Assembly (NCBI GenBank): GCA_038144835.1
Contig: JAYQON010000026.1
Location: 1 to 30,438 of the forward strand
DNA from: JALHOQ01 sp038144835
GTDB taxonomy: Bacteria; Bdellovibrionota; Bdellovibrionia; Bdellovibrionales; UBA1609
DNA: 30,438 nt
Direction: 5' to 3'
The notes below the pieces were generated by a model. The model had not been told where the DNA came from. It saw nothing but the letters and a program-made list of their open reading frames with translations, and ran no database searches. The position numbers and the translations under genes are program-made. Below are positions 15,375-24,110 of the stretch, in pieces. The stretch's first letter is position 1. Every line of letters starts with the position of its first letter.

Positions 15375-17207
15375 CTAAGCAACCAAATTGAGTCGACGCG
15401 AACCCATTGTTCGAACCGAATTCAATGGTGGTTGCGAATCCCTAGGCGCCTCTGCTTGCCCCTTGTATTGACGCGCTCCAGGCACCTCAAAGAAACTCCG
15501 CCGCCACCCCTGTTGTTCCTGCCGGAACTGCTCAAACGTTTGCTGCGCAAGATTTCTTTGTGCATCCTGGTATTGCTGCTCTAATTGCTTGCCTAAATTA
15601 GAGGCGGTGTCGACTTTGATTGTCTCCAATTGCAGATTGTTGGAACTCAGCTGGCTTTTCAGCTCGCTCATCTGCCGTTCAATCAACCGCTTAGCCTCAT
15701 CGCTTTCAGTCACCATTTGAACGCTCACTTTTCCATTTTCAACGTTCACTCGCATGGCAACCTCACCCAGCCCTTCTGGGTTGAGCTTCACCTTCATTTC
15801 GCCGCCACCATCACGAACCATCACTTCAGCCTGGCTGATAAGTTCATCGATTTTCATCGCCGCACCACCAGCTGGCCCTTGAGCCGGGGCAAGTTCCGAT
15901 CGAACCCCGCTCTGTCCATTTACAATCTGAGTCTGTGAATCAATGCCTAGCCCACCAAGAAAGCCAGTGCCATCAAATGAAGAATTGTCCAAATTTTCAT
16001 CGGCAGCTTCTTCGGGATTCATTGCCAAGCTGAGGCTCGACGACAAGTCCACAGCTCCACCAGTCAGCGAATCTTCACTTTTTCCAGAAGTCACTGGCTG
16101 AACGTTCATAAAATCTTTAATCACGTTTTCAGCCAATTTTGCCTGAGACTGAAGGCCATTCAATGGCATTAATTCAGCCATTGGCCCTGATGCTTGAGCC
16201 GAAGTGTTGACAGCACGATCATCGCCTGACAATTGCTCTTTGGCGAAAAAATTAGCACTCATCTGGTCTAAACGCTGATTGATCTGTTTACGATCCAGCT
16301 CACGCTGGGTCATCATACTCAGATCAATTTGCTGGCTTGAAGTTTTTAGCTCCTCGCCCATAGACTTTGGCTGGGTCTTTTGAATCAATTCACCCAAAAA
16401 CTGCTTGGCCACCTGAGTGCTCGACGCATCTAAACCAAGGGCCATCACCACCTTGTCGAGAGTCGCTTGCGGCGGCTGCGCTAATTCTTCTGGAGAAAGC
16501 GAAGCGAAAGCGCCAAGCATGTCCTCGGCACTGACTCCTAGTTCCTCTTTCATCTTGCGGAGAAAATCGTGCCAAACCGCGCGACGAGTGAGGCTATCTA
16601 CATCGTCAGACTTTGTCTCACTGCCAAACATACTGGCAGAATCCGAGGTCTTGTTCATCGACATATCCATCGGTGTCGTGGGAATTCGATCGATGGCCAA
16701 TGGCCCCAAGTTTGGACCAGTGGGACCGCCAGGAAGGCCGTCTGTGCTCAAACTTGCTTCTTCCATATTCGACATGGATAGCTCTTGCGCTTGTCGCTCG
16801 GCCATAAGGCTTGCAAGCCACGCGGAGTCTGACAATGGAGCGTCGCCTTTGCTTTCGCGTTTAGGCGCTTCCTTGGTCTGTTCTACGTTTACTTCCTTGC
16901 GATCGTCCACCCGACGACTCGCTTCGCTCCCGGGCTCGCGCCCGACCAAGCGATCAGAATTCTCTCTAGGCTTTGGCTCTGCCCTTTCCGCTAATTGTCG
17001 CGGTCTGGGCTCAAGCTTTCGTGACAGCGCTTTATCTGCGCGTCCGCCGACGTCGACCTTTGGTGCCGCATTCAGTCCAAGAATATTCTCGAACTGAGCT
17101 TCACCTCCGGCCTCGCCACCGTCTTGCCCGCTTCCCCTTACAGGTCGTCCCTGAAGTTCGCGCACAAGACTGTTGAGTCCCGTGGTATTCACATTCACTG
17201 CCGTCAC
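15375..17207 (-). CDS. fliK: Flagellar hook-length control protein FliK
   Basis: Secreted molecular ruler that stops hook growth and switches export specificity; 610 residues. As usual for FliK, the first 440 residues are low-complexity and poorly conserved (many Glu, Arg, Ser, Gln), while the C-terminus (about 445-530) holds the Flg_hook domain with MKVKLNPEGLGEVAMRV, GKVSVQMVTESDEAKRLIE and LSSNNLQLETIKVD. The GTG start at 17207 forms a GTGA overlap with the upstream stop; another in-frame GTG at 17198 is possible. The extra Gln-rich tail after the domain (EQQYQDAQRNLAQQTFEQF) is unremarkable. Confidence 0.92.
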   Translation of the reverse strand: MTAVNVNTTGLNSLVRELQGRPVRGSGQDGGEAGGEAQFENILGLNAAPKVDVGGRADKALSRKLEPRPRQLAERAEPKPRENSDRLVGREPGSEASRRVDDRKEVNVEQTKEAPKRESKGDAPLSDSAWLASLMAERQAQELSMSNMEEASLSTDGLPGGPTGPNLGPLAIDRIPTTPMDMSMNKTSDSASMFGSETKSDDVDSLTRRAVWHDFLRKMKEELGVSAEDMLGAFASLSPEELAQPPQATLDKVVMALGLDASSTQVAKQFLGELIQKTQPKSMGEELKTSSQQIDLSMMTQRELDRKQINQRLDQMSANFFAKEQLSGDDRAVNTSAQASGPMAELMPLNGLQSQAKLAENVIKDFMNVQPVTSGKSEDSLTGGAVDLSSSLSLAMNPEEAADENLDNSSFDGTGFLGGLGIDSQTQIVNGQSGVRSELAPAQGPAGGAAMKIDELISQAEVMVRDGGGEMKVKLNPEGLGEVAMRVNVENGKVSVQMVTESDEAKRLIERQMSELKSQLSSNNLQLETIKVDTASNLGKQLEQQYQDAQRNLAQQTFEQFRQEQQGWRRSFFEVPGARQYKGQAEAPRDSQPPLNSVRTMGSRRLNLVA

Positions 17208-17997
17208 TCCTTTCCTTCTGATGCGTGCGATCGTCGATAACCCGTATATTTTTCTGAAAGCATTCGCGCCTTCTCAGGAGGTAACAGGTTCATAACCTCG
17301 GCAGCGCTCTTCTTCTTCATTTTAGCCAAGACTTCCACAGCCAAATCGTCATTGATCGAGCCAATCACTTCGGCTGCTTGCTTCGGCTTCATCGTCGAAT
17401 AGAGTTCAACCAATTTATTCACCTTCTCTTGGTCCACTTCCACCCGATCTTTGAGCACCTGTGCAATTTGGCTACGCATCTCTTCCAGTTGCACAATTCT
17501 CTTGTCGAGCTCGACTTTCTGCTTCTGCAATTCCTCTTCCAACTCTGCCAGCTCCTTTTCTCGCCGGTCGAGCTCCTCTTTGCGCTGCTTTAACTTTGCG
17601 AAATGACTGGTNNNNNNNNNNCGTGGGACGAATTGGTGTCAACTTTGTCGGATTTGTTTTTTTCGTTCGAGTCGGCAGGTTTTTCCGCCTGTTCGGCAAC
17701 TTTTGCTGATTCCGAGGAGCCAGTTTTAGCATCTGAAGCAGCTGCTTGCCCCATGGCACGAATCTCAACCCTGCTCAAAAAATTTTCCATAGCATCAGGC
17801 GCTAACACGTAGCTTGCTGCCAGAAGCACACTTACAACAAGACCAATCGCCGCGTTTTTAGGAAATGGCACCGATGCCTTTTTCCTTGTCATCTTCAGTG
17901 CTTGCCGCAATTGTTCTTCAACCTCGTGGCTAGAGTCTTTAGTCTTGCGACGAACGTCACTGGCGGTTTTAAAAAATTTTTCGTATCCCGCACTCAT
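17204..17997 (-). CDS. MotE/YlxF-like protein, broken by an assembly gap
   Basis: One gene split in this record by 10 Ns. The first part, from the ATG at 17997 (GGAGGA just upstream, ATGA overlap with fliJ), encodes a charged N-terminus, one membrane helix (AAIGLVVSVLLAASYVLA) and an Ala/Ser/Lys-rich linker. The second part encodes a Glu/Lys/Leu coiled coil (RRKEL, ELEEELQKQKVELDKRI) and a C-terminal MgtE_N-like domain (YSTMKPKQAAEVIGSINDDLAVEVLAKMKKKSAAEVMNLL). This is the architecture of MotE and of Bacillus YlxF, which also sits between fliJ and fliK. The C-terminal domain is expected outside the inner membrane. The two halves are in different frames as written; a true gap length of 8, 11 or another value equal to 2 modulo 3 joins them into about 264 residues. 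Confidence 0.8.
17612..17621. other. Assembly gap of 10 Ns
   Basis: Ten undetermined bases lie inside the motE-like gene. The length is probably a placeholder rather than a measured size, because the reading frame does not join across 10 bases. Confidence 0.98.
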
Positions 17998-18443
17998 TTT
18001 CTCCTCCACACAACTCGAGTCATCGTTTGGTCATCCTGAATTTTCGCGTCAATTTTTCGCATCCACTCCCGATGCTGTTCAAATTTTTTATCTTTCAGTT
18101 TTTCTAAGATTTTTTTTTCACGTGATGCACTTATTAAGACTTCCTGCTTTTCCTCAACGATAACCATGACTCTACGTGCCTCGAGTCGCATTTCATCAAT
18201 TCTGATTCTGTGCCCTTTTAAAAAAAACTCCATCTCAGTGATTTGATGTAATGCATGAGTCGTTCCCTGAGCTTGTAGATGGGCAATCTCTTCACGCACC
18301 TGATCGTGTCGATGATACATCTCATCGAGGGTGCGCAGACATTGATCCAACTCAGCTTGAGCTTCTGCGAACTCGCGCTGAGCAATTTCCTCTTGTCGCT
18401 TACGATGCTTGAGTACGGTCTCTAAGCCAAATTTAAAGGCCAT
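17994..18443 (-). CDS. fliJ: Flagellar export protein FliJ
   Basis: Central-stalk and chaperone-escort component of the flagellar type III export ATPase; 149 residues, as usual. It is predicted to be a two-stranded antiparallel coiled coil throughout. The N-terminus FKFGLETVLKHRKRQEE and the run of heptads (EIAQREFAEAQAELDQCLRTLDEM, IVEEKQEVLISASREKKILEKLKDKKFEQHREWMRKID) match the family. It lies 3 bases after fliI and shares an ATGA overlap with the motE-like gene. Confidence 0.9.
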   Translation of the reverse strand: MAFKFGLETVLKHRKRQEEIAQREFAEAQAELDQCLRTLDEMYHRHDQVREEIAHLQAQGTTHALHQITEMEFFLKGHRIRIDEMRLEARRVMVIVEEKQEVLISASREKKILEKLKDKKFEQHREWMRKIDAKIQDDQTMTRVVWRRK

Positions 18444-18446
18444 AAC

Positions 18447-19760
18447 CTACCCAAGCCCCATCAAAATGTGCTCGGCATCCTCAAAAGTACAGTGCTCTTC
18501 GACATTTTGTCGCAACATCGACTCGATAGAACTTTCCATGCGGATCGCATCGTCAATTTTTGAACTCGAACCCATTTTATAAGCGCCGATATTGATGAGA
18601 TCTTCAGCTTCCTTGTATACAGCCATCATCTCGCGGACTTTCATGGCTTGCCGAAAATGCGACTCACTGGTCACATTACGCATAACTCGAGAGGTGCTTT
18701 GTAAAACATCGATCGCCGGAAAATGCCCCTTTTGAGCTAACTGCCGAGTTAATACCACATGGCCATCAACAATCGATCGTACGGCATCTCCGATGGGATC
18801 GTTCATATCGTCACCCTCGACCAACACCGTGTACAAACCAGTGATGCTTCCCTTGTTTTCAAAAGTTCCCGCCCGTTCCAAGAGCTTTGGCAACAATGCA
18901 AAACAGCTCGGGGTATACCCCTTCGTGGCTGGAGGTTCACCAACACTTAATCCAATTTCTCTTTGTGCCATCGCAAAGCGGGTCACGGAGTCCATTATCA
19001 AAAGAACATCTTTGCCTTGTCCGCAAAAATATTCAGCAATGGTGGTCGCCACAAAAGCCGCACGCGTCCGCAGCAATGCGCTCTGATCGCTGGTTGCTAC
19101 TACGATTACAGATTTTCTCAACCCCTCTTCTCCCAAGGTGTGTTCAATGAATTCACGAACCTCGCGACCACGCTCTCCAACCATTGCAATCACATTCACG
19201 TCTGCTCTTGAATTACGAGCCATCATTCCAATAAGAACTGATTTACCGACTCCCGAGCCCGCCATCACGCCCACTCTTTGACCCTTGCCAAAGGTCACTA
19301 AGGAGTCCAACGCGCGAACACCTAAACTTAATGGTTCGCGAATGGGCGGACGCGAGAGAGGGTTCCCGGACTCAGCGTAGAGAGAAGCCTCTTCGGTTAA
19401 ATAAAGATCACCTTTGTTATCAATCGGTTCGCCGAGACCGTTGACAACTCTCCCCAGCTGAGAGTCACCAACCATGACCGATGCCAAATGACGGCGCACA
19501 ACAATCGTAGAGCCAAGCCCCAAACCCCGCATCTCACCGAGAGGCATGAGCAGGACTTCACGATCACGAAATCCAACGACTTCTGCCATAAAACTTGAAG
19601 CGCCGGAATTCGGAAAAATTTCACAAACCGTTCCGATTGACACTTCGGGTATATATCCACTAATCAAAAAACCGGTGACTTGAGTCACCTTTCCTATGTC
19701 GCGCGTGAGCTGGGCACTCTCCAACGCTCGTTCATATTTAGTAAGATTTAAAGTGGCCAT
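18447..19760 (-). CDS. fliI: Flagellum-specific ATPase FliI
   Basis: ATPase that energises flagellar protein export at the cytoplasmic face; 437 residues from the ATG at 19760. Walker A GSGVGKS is at 168-174, GERGREVREFIE near 196, Walker B VLLIMDS at 252-258, and the type III ATPase signature PSCFALLPKLLERAG follows. The C-terminal ALL-alpha region (MAVYKEAEDLINIGAYKMGSS) is complete. An in-frame start at 19796 would overlap fliH by 32 bases; 19760 lies 4 bases after the fliH stop and gives the usual N-terminus. Its partners FliH and FliJ are encoded on either side. Confidence 0.95.
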   Translation of the reverse strand: MATLNLTKYERALESAQLTRDIGKVTQVTGFLISGYIPEVSIGTVCEIFPNSGASSFMAEVVGFRDREVLLMPLGEMRGLGLGSTIVVRRHLASVMVGDSQLGRVVNGLGEPIDNKGDLYLTEEASLYAESGNPLSRPPIREPLSLGVRALDSLVTFGKGQRVGVMAGSGVGKSVLIGMMARNSRADVNVIAMVGERGREVREFIEHTLGEEGLRKSVIVVATSDQSALLRTRAAFVATTIAEYFCGQGKDVLLIMDSVTRFAMAQREIGLSVGEPPATKGYTPSCFALLPKLLERAGTFENKGSITGLYTVLVEGDDMNDPIGDAVRSIVDGHVVLTRQLAQKGHFPAIDVLQSTSRVMRNVTSESHFRQAMKVREMMAVYKEAEDLINIGAYKMGSSSKIDDAIRMESSIESMLRQNVEEHCTFEDAEHILMGLG

Positions 19761-19764
19761 ACGG

Positions 19765-20538
19765 TTAGGAGCCTTCGGGAGCGTTGTGCGGAACACGTGT
19801 TGCTAAAGCTTGCCAAGTGCGCTCGACTCGCTCTTCGATGGTCGCATCGACACTGCCATACTCGGTTTCAATAATGCAGCCCCCCGGCTTTACACTTTCA
19901 TTCACATTGAATTTCATGGACTCTAATACCTCTAGCTTTTGACCAGATTTTTCCTGAGCCAATTTTAAAAAATCGAGATCGGACTGCGCCAAATGAACCA
20001 CAACTTTTTGATCCGCTTGAAACTGGCCAGCAACATCCTGAAGAATTCCCAAAACTGCTTCGCGATTCTCTTCTAAATCGCGCATCGCAATCTTTTTAGC
20101 GATCAAGTAAACGAGCTGGACAAGTTCACCTTCATTTTCAGTCACAAGCCGAGACTTCATTCTCTCGATATCCTTCAGGATCGATTCTAAAAATGCCAAT
20201 CTTTCTTCCAACTCGGCCTTCACATTTTCAAACGCCTTTTCAGATCCATCCGCTAAGCCCAGGTCATAGCCTTCTTTATATGCCCGCTCCTCGACTTCCT
20301 TTAATCGCTCTAGAACCTGTGTGTTTATTCGATCCTGGTGAGCATCGCTCTCAAGCTGAGTAATACCTGCTTGCTTTGCAACCAATTCGGCGATTTTGAA
20401 GTCTTTTGAGCTAAAGCCTTCTTCCGCCGCGAAGCTTTTGGCTACCTCTGAAATCTCAAGACGAATCTCTTTTGGCTTATATTCAAAGGCGCTAGCGGAG
20501 GCGACTTGGGCCTTAATGATAGTTTTATCTAAAGGCAT
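19765..20538 (-). CDS. fliH: Flagellar assembly protein FliH
   Basis: Regulator of FliI and link to the export gate and C-ring; 257 residues. The middle has a long helix with EERAYKEGYDLGLADGSEKAFENVKAELEERLAFLESIL, including the GxxxG-like spacing typical of FliH, and the C-terminal domain carries LVYLIAKKIAMRDLEENREAVLGILQD and PGGCIIETEYGSVDATIEERVERTW, as in FliH and the related stator subunits. The ATG at 20538 has AAAGGTGAG just upstream; a GTG at 20544 sits inside that site and is less likely. It lies 12 bases after fliG. Confidence 0.92.
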   Translation of the reverse strand: MPLDKTIIKAQVASASAFEYKPKEIRLEISEVAKSFAAEEGFSSKDFKIAELVAKQAGITQLESDAHQDRINTQVLERLKEVEERAYKEGYDLGLADGSEKAFENVKAELEERLAFLESILKDIERMKSRLVTENEGELVQLVYLIAKKIAMRDLEENREAVLGILQDVAGQFQADQKVVVHLAQSDLDFLKLAQEKSGQKLEVLESMKFNVNESVKPGGCIIETEYGSVDATIEERVERTWQALATRVPHNAPEGS

Positions 20539-20550
20539 ACTCACCTTTCA

Positions 20551-21597
20551 TCACACCAATGCATCTTCTGATCCACCACGAGCGATCAAGATTTTGCCTT
20601 CTTGTTCAAGACGTCGAGCCACATTTACTATCTCCACCTGCGCACCTTCAACATCCGAGAGACGGGCGGGTCCCATATTGCCTAAATCTTCCTGTAGCAA
20701 TTTGGCCGCGCGCTGCGAGATATTTTTGAAAATTTTATTTCGAATCTCTTCATTGGCCGTTTTGAGGGCAAGTAGAAGCTTGTCATTGGGAACTTCTTTG
20801 AGCAGAGTCTGAATGCCTTTATCATCAATCTTGACGATGTCTTCAAAGACAAACATCAATTTGCGGATCTCTTCGGCCAAAATTGGATCTTTTTCCTCAA
20901 TACGAGACATAATTGCCGATTCAGTATTTTTGTCCATGACGTTAAGCATCTCGGCCACCGGTTGCACGCCTCCCAGTGACGACTGCTCGACTGTACCCAA
21001 AGTCGAAAGTTCTTGTTTGAGCACACGATCGACCTCAGCGATTAATTCAGGAGCTACGTGATCGAGATTAGAAAGCCGCAATACCACTTCAGCCTGTAGG
21101 CTTTCTGGAAGTCGTTTAAGGACGTCCCCCTTCTTTTCAGGCTCCAAATGCGCCAGTATAACGGCAATGGTTTGCGGATGTTCATTGAGCAAAAAATTTG
21201 AAAGTGATTTTGCATCGACAAGCTCTAGACTTTCCAGTGTGCGAGAGGACGGTGAAGCTGATGATAAATTACCAAGAATACCACGAGCTCTCTCTTCACC
21301 TACGGCATCAACGATAGTTTCCTTTTGCGTCGTTGCTTCGGAAAAAATGTAATCTGCTGATTCAGAAACCATCTCATAATATTCTTCTAAGACTCTTTTG
21401 GTAATTTCGACTGGCACAATTCGATATTTTTGCATAACTCCTAGGAGCTTGCGAATGTCACCGTCATCAACATGTTTAAACAATTTTTTGGCCGCATCTA
21501 CACCCAGATAATTGAGTAAAATGGCTGCCTTATCGAAGCCGCGAAGGTCTTCATAGCGAATATTCTCAAGTTTCTGAAGGCGTTGCACTCCAGCCAT
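20551..21597 (-). CDS. fliG: Flagellar motor switch protein FliG
   Basis: C-ring protein that contacts the stator and transmits torque; 348 residues. The N-terminal domain (KAAILLNYLG) binds FliF, the middle domain has EHPQTIA at 139-145, and the hydrophobic patch MFVFEDI begins near 248. The C-terminal charged helix region (DIVKIDDKGIQTLLKEVPNDKLLLALK, then ISQRAAKLLQEDLGNMGP) carries the conserved torque-generating charged residues. The start overlaps the fliF stop by one base (TAATG). Confidence 0.97.
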   Translation of the reverse strand: MAGVQRLQKLENIRYEDLRGFDKAAILLNYLGVDAAKKLFKHVDDGDIRKLLGVMQKYRIVPVEITKRVLEEYYEMVSESADYIFSEATTQKETIVDAVGEERARGILGNLSSASPSSRTLESLELVDAKSLSNFLLNEHPQTIAVILAHLEPEKKGDVLKRLPESLQAEVVLRLSNLDHVAPELIAEVDRVLKQELSTLGTVEQSSLGGVQPVAEMLNVMDKNTESAIMSRIEEKDPILAEEIRKLMFVFEDIVKIDDKGIQTLLKEVPNDKLLLALKTANEEIRNKIFKNISQRAAKLLQEDLGNMGPARLSDVEGAQVEIVNVARRLEQEGKILIARGGSEDALV

Positions 21598-23246
21598 TAC
21601 ATATCCTTCCTAGATAACCAGAGACTAAATGCGCCTGCAGCCTTCTCCGTATCCAGCTCCATCATGTTCATGATGCGCTCTTTGAGCATCTCGCTCTCAG
21701 CTTTGTTAGGATCAAGGGATTCTTCTAGCATCGGCAGTGCCCCGCTCATTCCAGGCAGTGTGTTATCGACAGATTGTAATTGCTCAAGCTCCTCGATGGT
21801 CTTTGGAAGCATGTCTTCGACTGTGTCTTGGAAGCTATCGGTAATCCAACGCATAAACGGACGGACGACTACAAAGAAAAACAAAACTAAGCTCAGGCTT
21901 AGCACCAACCACTTCATGAGAGAAAGCACAAGCTTTCGCGATTCCAAAGAGGTTAACAAGCGCTCGGCTTCGCCGAAGTCTTCTTTTTGGAAAGCAATGT
22001 TCTCAATGGTAACGCTGTCTCCTCGTGTCGCTGAAAAACCAATCGCACTTTTTACAATTTGCTCAAGTTTTTTCATTTCCTCGGCAGAACGCGCAGTCCA
22101 TTCCTCGGTCGTTTTACCGTCTTTATCGGTGTTAATTTTCAATACGCCATCCACAACCACCGCAACCGAGATGCGCTCGATGCCTCCGGCTGCTTCTTTC
22201 ATACTACGCACGGTCTTTGGCACTTCAAAATTTGAAGTCTTGAGTTCTTTACGAACGTTTTGTTTAAATCCAACCTGACCATTATCCTCAGCACCCGGCA
22301 AATTGGCGCGGGTTCCAGGTATTCCCGTTGGATTAGTACGCGAACCATCTAGAAGTTCTTCTTCAGTCTGTTGAGACTTTAAAGCGGTGGCCTCTGGGTT
22401 GACTTCTTCTTCTGTAGTTACGCTGGATCGAGCATTTAGAGTCGCATCAACGCGAGCAATGACTTTTCCGGTCCCTACGACTTTTGCAAGTACCGACTCA
22501 ATGCGGTCTTCAAAACCCTCCTCCACCTTGCGCTTCATCTCAAGTAGTTCAGTCGACATCGCATTCTCACCGCTTTGCTGCTTTGAGAGCACTTTGCCTC
22601 GTGAATCTAAGACGGTAACTTTCTCAGCTTCTAAATTCTCCACCGCGCTCGAAACCAAAAAGGTGATTCCACGCACTTGTTCAGGCGATAGGACCTTGCC
22701 TGCATGGAGTTCCAAGACGACTGAAGCAGAAGGCTCACCACCTTCTTCCAAAAAGGTCTTTTTTGCTGGGAGCGCCAAAATCACTTTTGATTGTTTAACA
22801 GCACTAAGAGTATTAATCGCGCGCATGAGTTCGCCCTGTAGGGCTCTTTGGTAGTTGATTCTTTGCGCATAAGATGTCGTGCCAAAGTCTTGCTTGTCAA
22901 AAAGCTCCAACCCGATGTTGCCAACTTTAGCTCCTCCCATTTCCGTCATGATGGCCATTTGGGTTGAATGAAGCAGCTCCTTGCTAATCAGAATCGTGGC
23001 TCCACCATCGGCGATTTTAAAAGGAACTCCACGTTTCTGTAGCTGATCCACCACCTGCGGTAGCTGTTCTGGAGAAATGTTGGTGAATAGAGGCAAATGA
23101 TTGCTGCCGGTCACTGTCAACGCGACAAATGTCAGCCCCACAACCGCAATAATGGAAGAGGCGATGATTGATAACCGCTTAATGGGGGTCAGATTTTTAT
23201 AGAACTGACGAAACTGCGCTAGGAGGTGACTGAGCATTTTATTCAT
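21597..23246 (-). CDS. fliF: Flagellar MS-ring protein FliF
   Basis: Forms the MS-ring in the inner membrane, the base of the motor; 549 residues. There are two membrane helices, about 25-46 and 438-462, with the periplasmic ring-building motif domains between them. Recognisable stretches are FTNISPEQLPQVVDQLQKRGVPFKI, YQRALQGELMRAINTLSAVKQSKVILALP and TFLVSSAVENLEAEKVTVLDSRG. The cytoplasmic tail that binds FliG ends the protein. AGGTG lies 9 bases before the start, and fliE ends 6 bases upstream. Confidence 0.97.
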   Translation of the reverse strand: MNKMLSHLLAQFRQFYKNLTPIKRLSIIASSIIAVVGLTFVALTVTGSNHLPLFTNISPEQLPQVVDQLQKRGVPFKIADGGATILISKELLHSTQMAIMTEMGGAKVGNIGLELFDKQDFGTTSYAQRINYQRALQGELMRAINTLSAVKQSKVILALPAKKTFLEEGGEPSASVVLELHAGKVLSPEQVRGITFLVSSAVENLEAEKVTVLDSRGKVLSKQQSGENAMSTELLEMKRKVEEGFEDRIESVLAKVVGTGKVIARVDATLNARSSVTTEEEVNPEATALKSQQTEEELLDGSRTNPTGIPGTRANLPGAEDNGQVGFKQNVRKELKTSNFEVPKTVRSMKEAAGGIERISVAVVVDGVLKINTDKDGKTTEEWTARSAEEMKKLEQIVKSAIGFSATRGDSVTIENIAFQKEDFGEAERLLTSLESRKLVLSLMKWLVLSLSLVLFFFVVVRPFMRWITDSFQDTVEDMLPKTIEELEQLQSVDNTLPGMSGALPMLEESLDPNKAESEMLKERIMNMMELDTEKAAGAFSLWLSRKDM

Positions 23247-23252
23247 TGTTCA

Positions 23253-23588
23253 TCACACCTGCATCTTCATGATTTCTTGATAAGCTTCTATAATTTTATT
23301 GCGAACTGAGGTCATCAATTTCAAGCTGATGTCGGCTTTCTCTGCAGAGAGCATGACCTCAGCGATGTTCTTACTTTTTCCCGTTGCCAGTTCTTGCATC
23401 TTGCGGTCAGCTTCCTGCTGACTTTGATTCACGCTTTGCACGGCATCCTTAAGTGTGTCGGCAAAAGATTTGCCGGCGTCTACCTGACTTGATGGCTTAG
23501 GGATAGCGATTTGGGAATTGCGAATTTCTTTGAGCGTTTGACCACGCTCAACAAGAGCGTCAGCATTTGAGATCGTCAAACCGTCCAT
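23253..23588 (-). CDS. fliE: Flagellar rod/MS-ring junction protein FliE
   Basis: Adapter between the MS-ring and the rod; 111 residues, the family length. The C-terminal helical region is characteristic: SFADTLKDAVQSVNQSQQEADRKMQ, NIAEVMLSAEKADISLKLMTSVRNKIIEAYQEIMKMQV. AGAGGGGA lies 6 bases before the start. It is separated from flgC by 84 bases, one of only two long gaps in the operon. Confidence 0.95.
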   Translation of the reverse strand: MDGLTISNADALVERGQTLKEIRNSQIAIPKPSSQVDAGKSFADTLKDAVQSVNQSQQEADRKMQELATGKSKNIAEVMLSAEKADISLKLMTSVRNKIIEAYQEIMKMQV

Positions 23589-23652
23589 GGCTTGTCCCCT
23601 CTATTAATATATTCATCAGTCTAACAGAACCTTTTTGCCCACAGCGAGGAAA

Positions 23653-23674
23653 AATCGTTCTCTGCCCTACGATT
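23653..23674 (-). other. Weak stem-loop with T-run after flgC
   Basis: On the minus strand AATCGT (23674-23669) pairs with ACGATT (23658-23653) around a 10-base loop, followed by three more T residues. The stem overlaps the flgC stop. It is too weak for strong termination but could attenuate transcription between flgC and fliE. Confidence 0.25.
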
Positions 23675-24110
23675 ACCTACCTATTTCCAGCGCGCCCATT
23701 GCCATATCTTTGCTGGCCTGAATCGCCGAGACGTTGGCCTCGTAAGAGCGCGTGGCCTGTATCATATTGGCCATCTCTTCCATCAAGTTGATTTTTGGAT
23801 AGGCCACATATCCATCGCCATTGGCATCTGGATGATCAGGTTCATACCTCAGCTCTACGGCTTTCTGGTCGACATGCACATCTGTCACTTGCACACGCTG
23901 AATAGAATCCTGCGGAGGAGCCGTCACAAGATCACCAAAATTGCGAGTATCGGGCATCGCTTCAAACACCACGTCTTTACGTCGATAGGGCCCGCCCTCC
24001 GGAGTGCGTGTTGTATTTATATTTGCGATATTGCTCGAAATTGTATTCATGCGCATGCGCTGTGCCGCCAACCCGCTGGCCGACACCCTCAGGCCTGTGG
24101 TGAAATCCAT
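23673..24110 (-). CDS. flgC: Flagellar proximal rod protein FlgC
   Basis: Rod subunit; 145 residues. The N-terminal axial-protein motif GLRVSASGLAAQRMRMNTISSNIANINTTRTPEGGPYRRKDVVFE and the C-terminal region GYVAYPKINLMEEMANMIQATRSYEANVSAIQASKDM are complete and typical. It starts one base into the flgB stop (TAATG), giving translational coupling. Confidence 0.96.
   Translation of the reverse strand: MDFTTGLRVSASGLAAQRMRMNTISSNIANINTTRTPEGGPYRRKDVVFEAMPDTRNFGDLVTAPPQDSIQRVQVTDVHVDQKAVELRYEPDHPDANGDGYVAYPKINLMEEMANMIQATRSYEANVSAIQASKDMAMGALEIGR

Noticed and set aside
16417..17097. Long plus-strand reading frame of 226 codons within fliK
   Set aside because: It lies antisense to fliK, has serine/arginine-rich composition typical of a shadow frame, no ribosome-binding site and no recognisable domain.
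17204..17542. Separate 112-residue gene before fliK
   Set aside because: Its apparent TTG start lies in the middle of a coiled coil whose upstream half continues in frame to the N gap (from 17611), so it is the 3' part of the motE-like gene.
21583..22278. Plus-strand reading frame of 231 codons opposite fliF
   Set aside because: It is fully antisense to the well-supported fliF coding region and resembles a codon-bias artefact.
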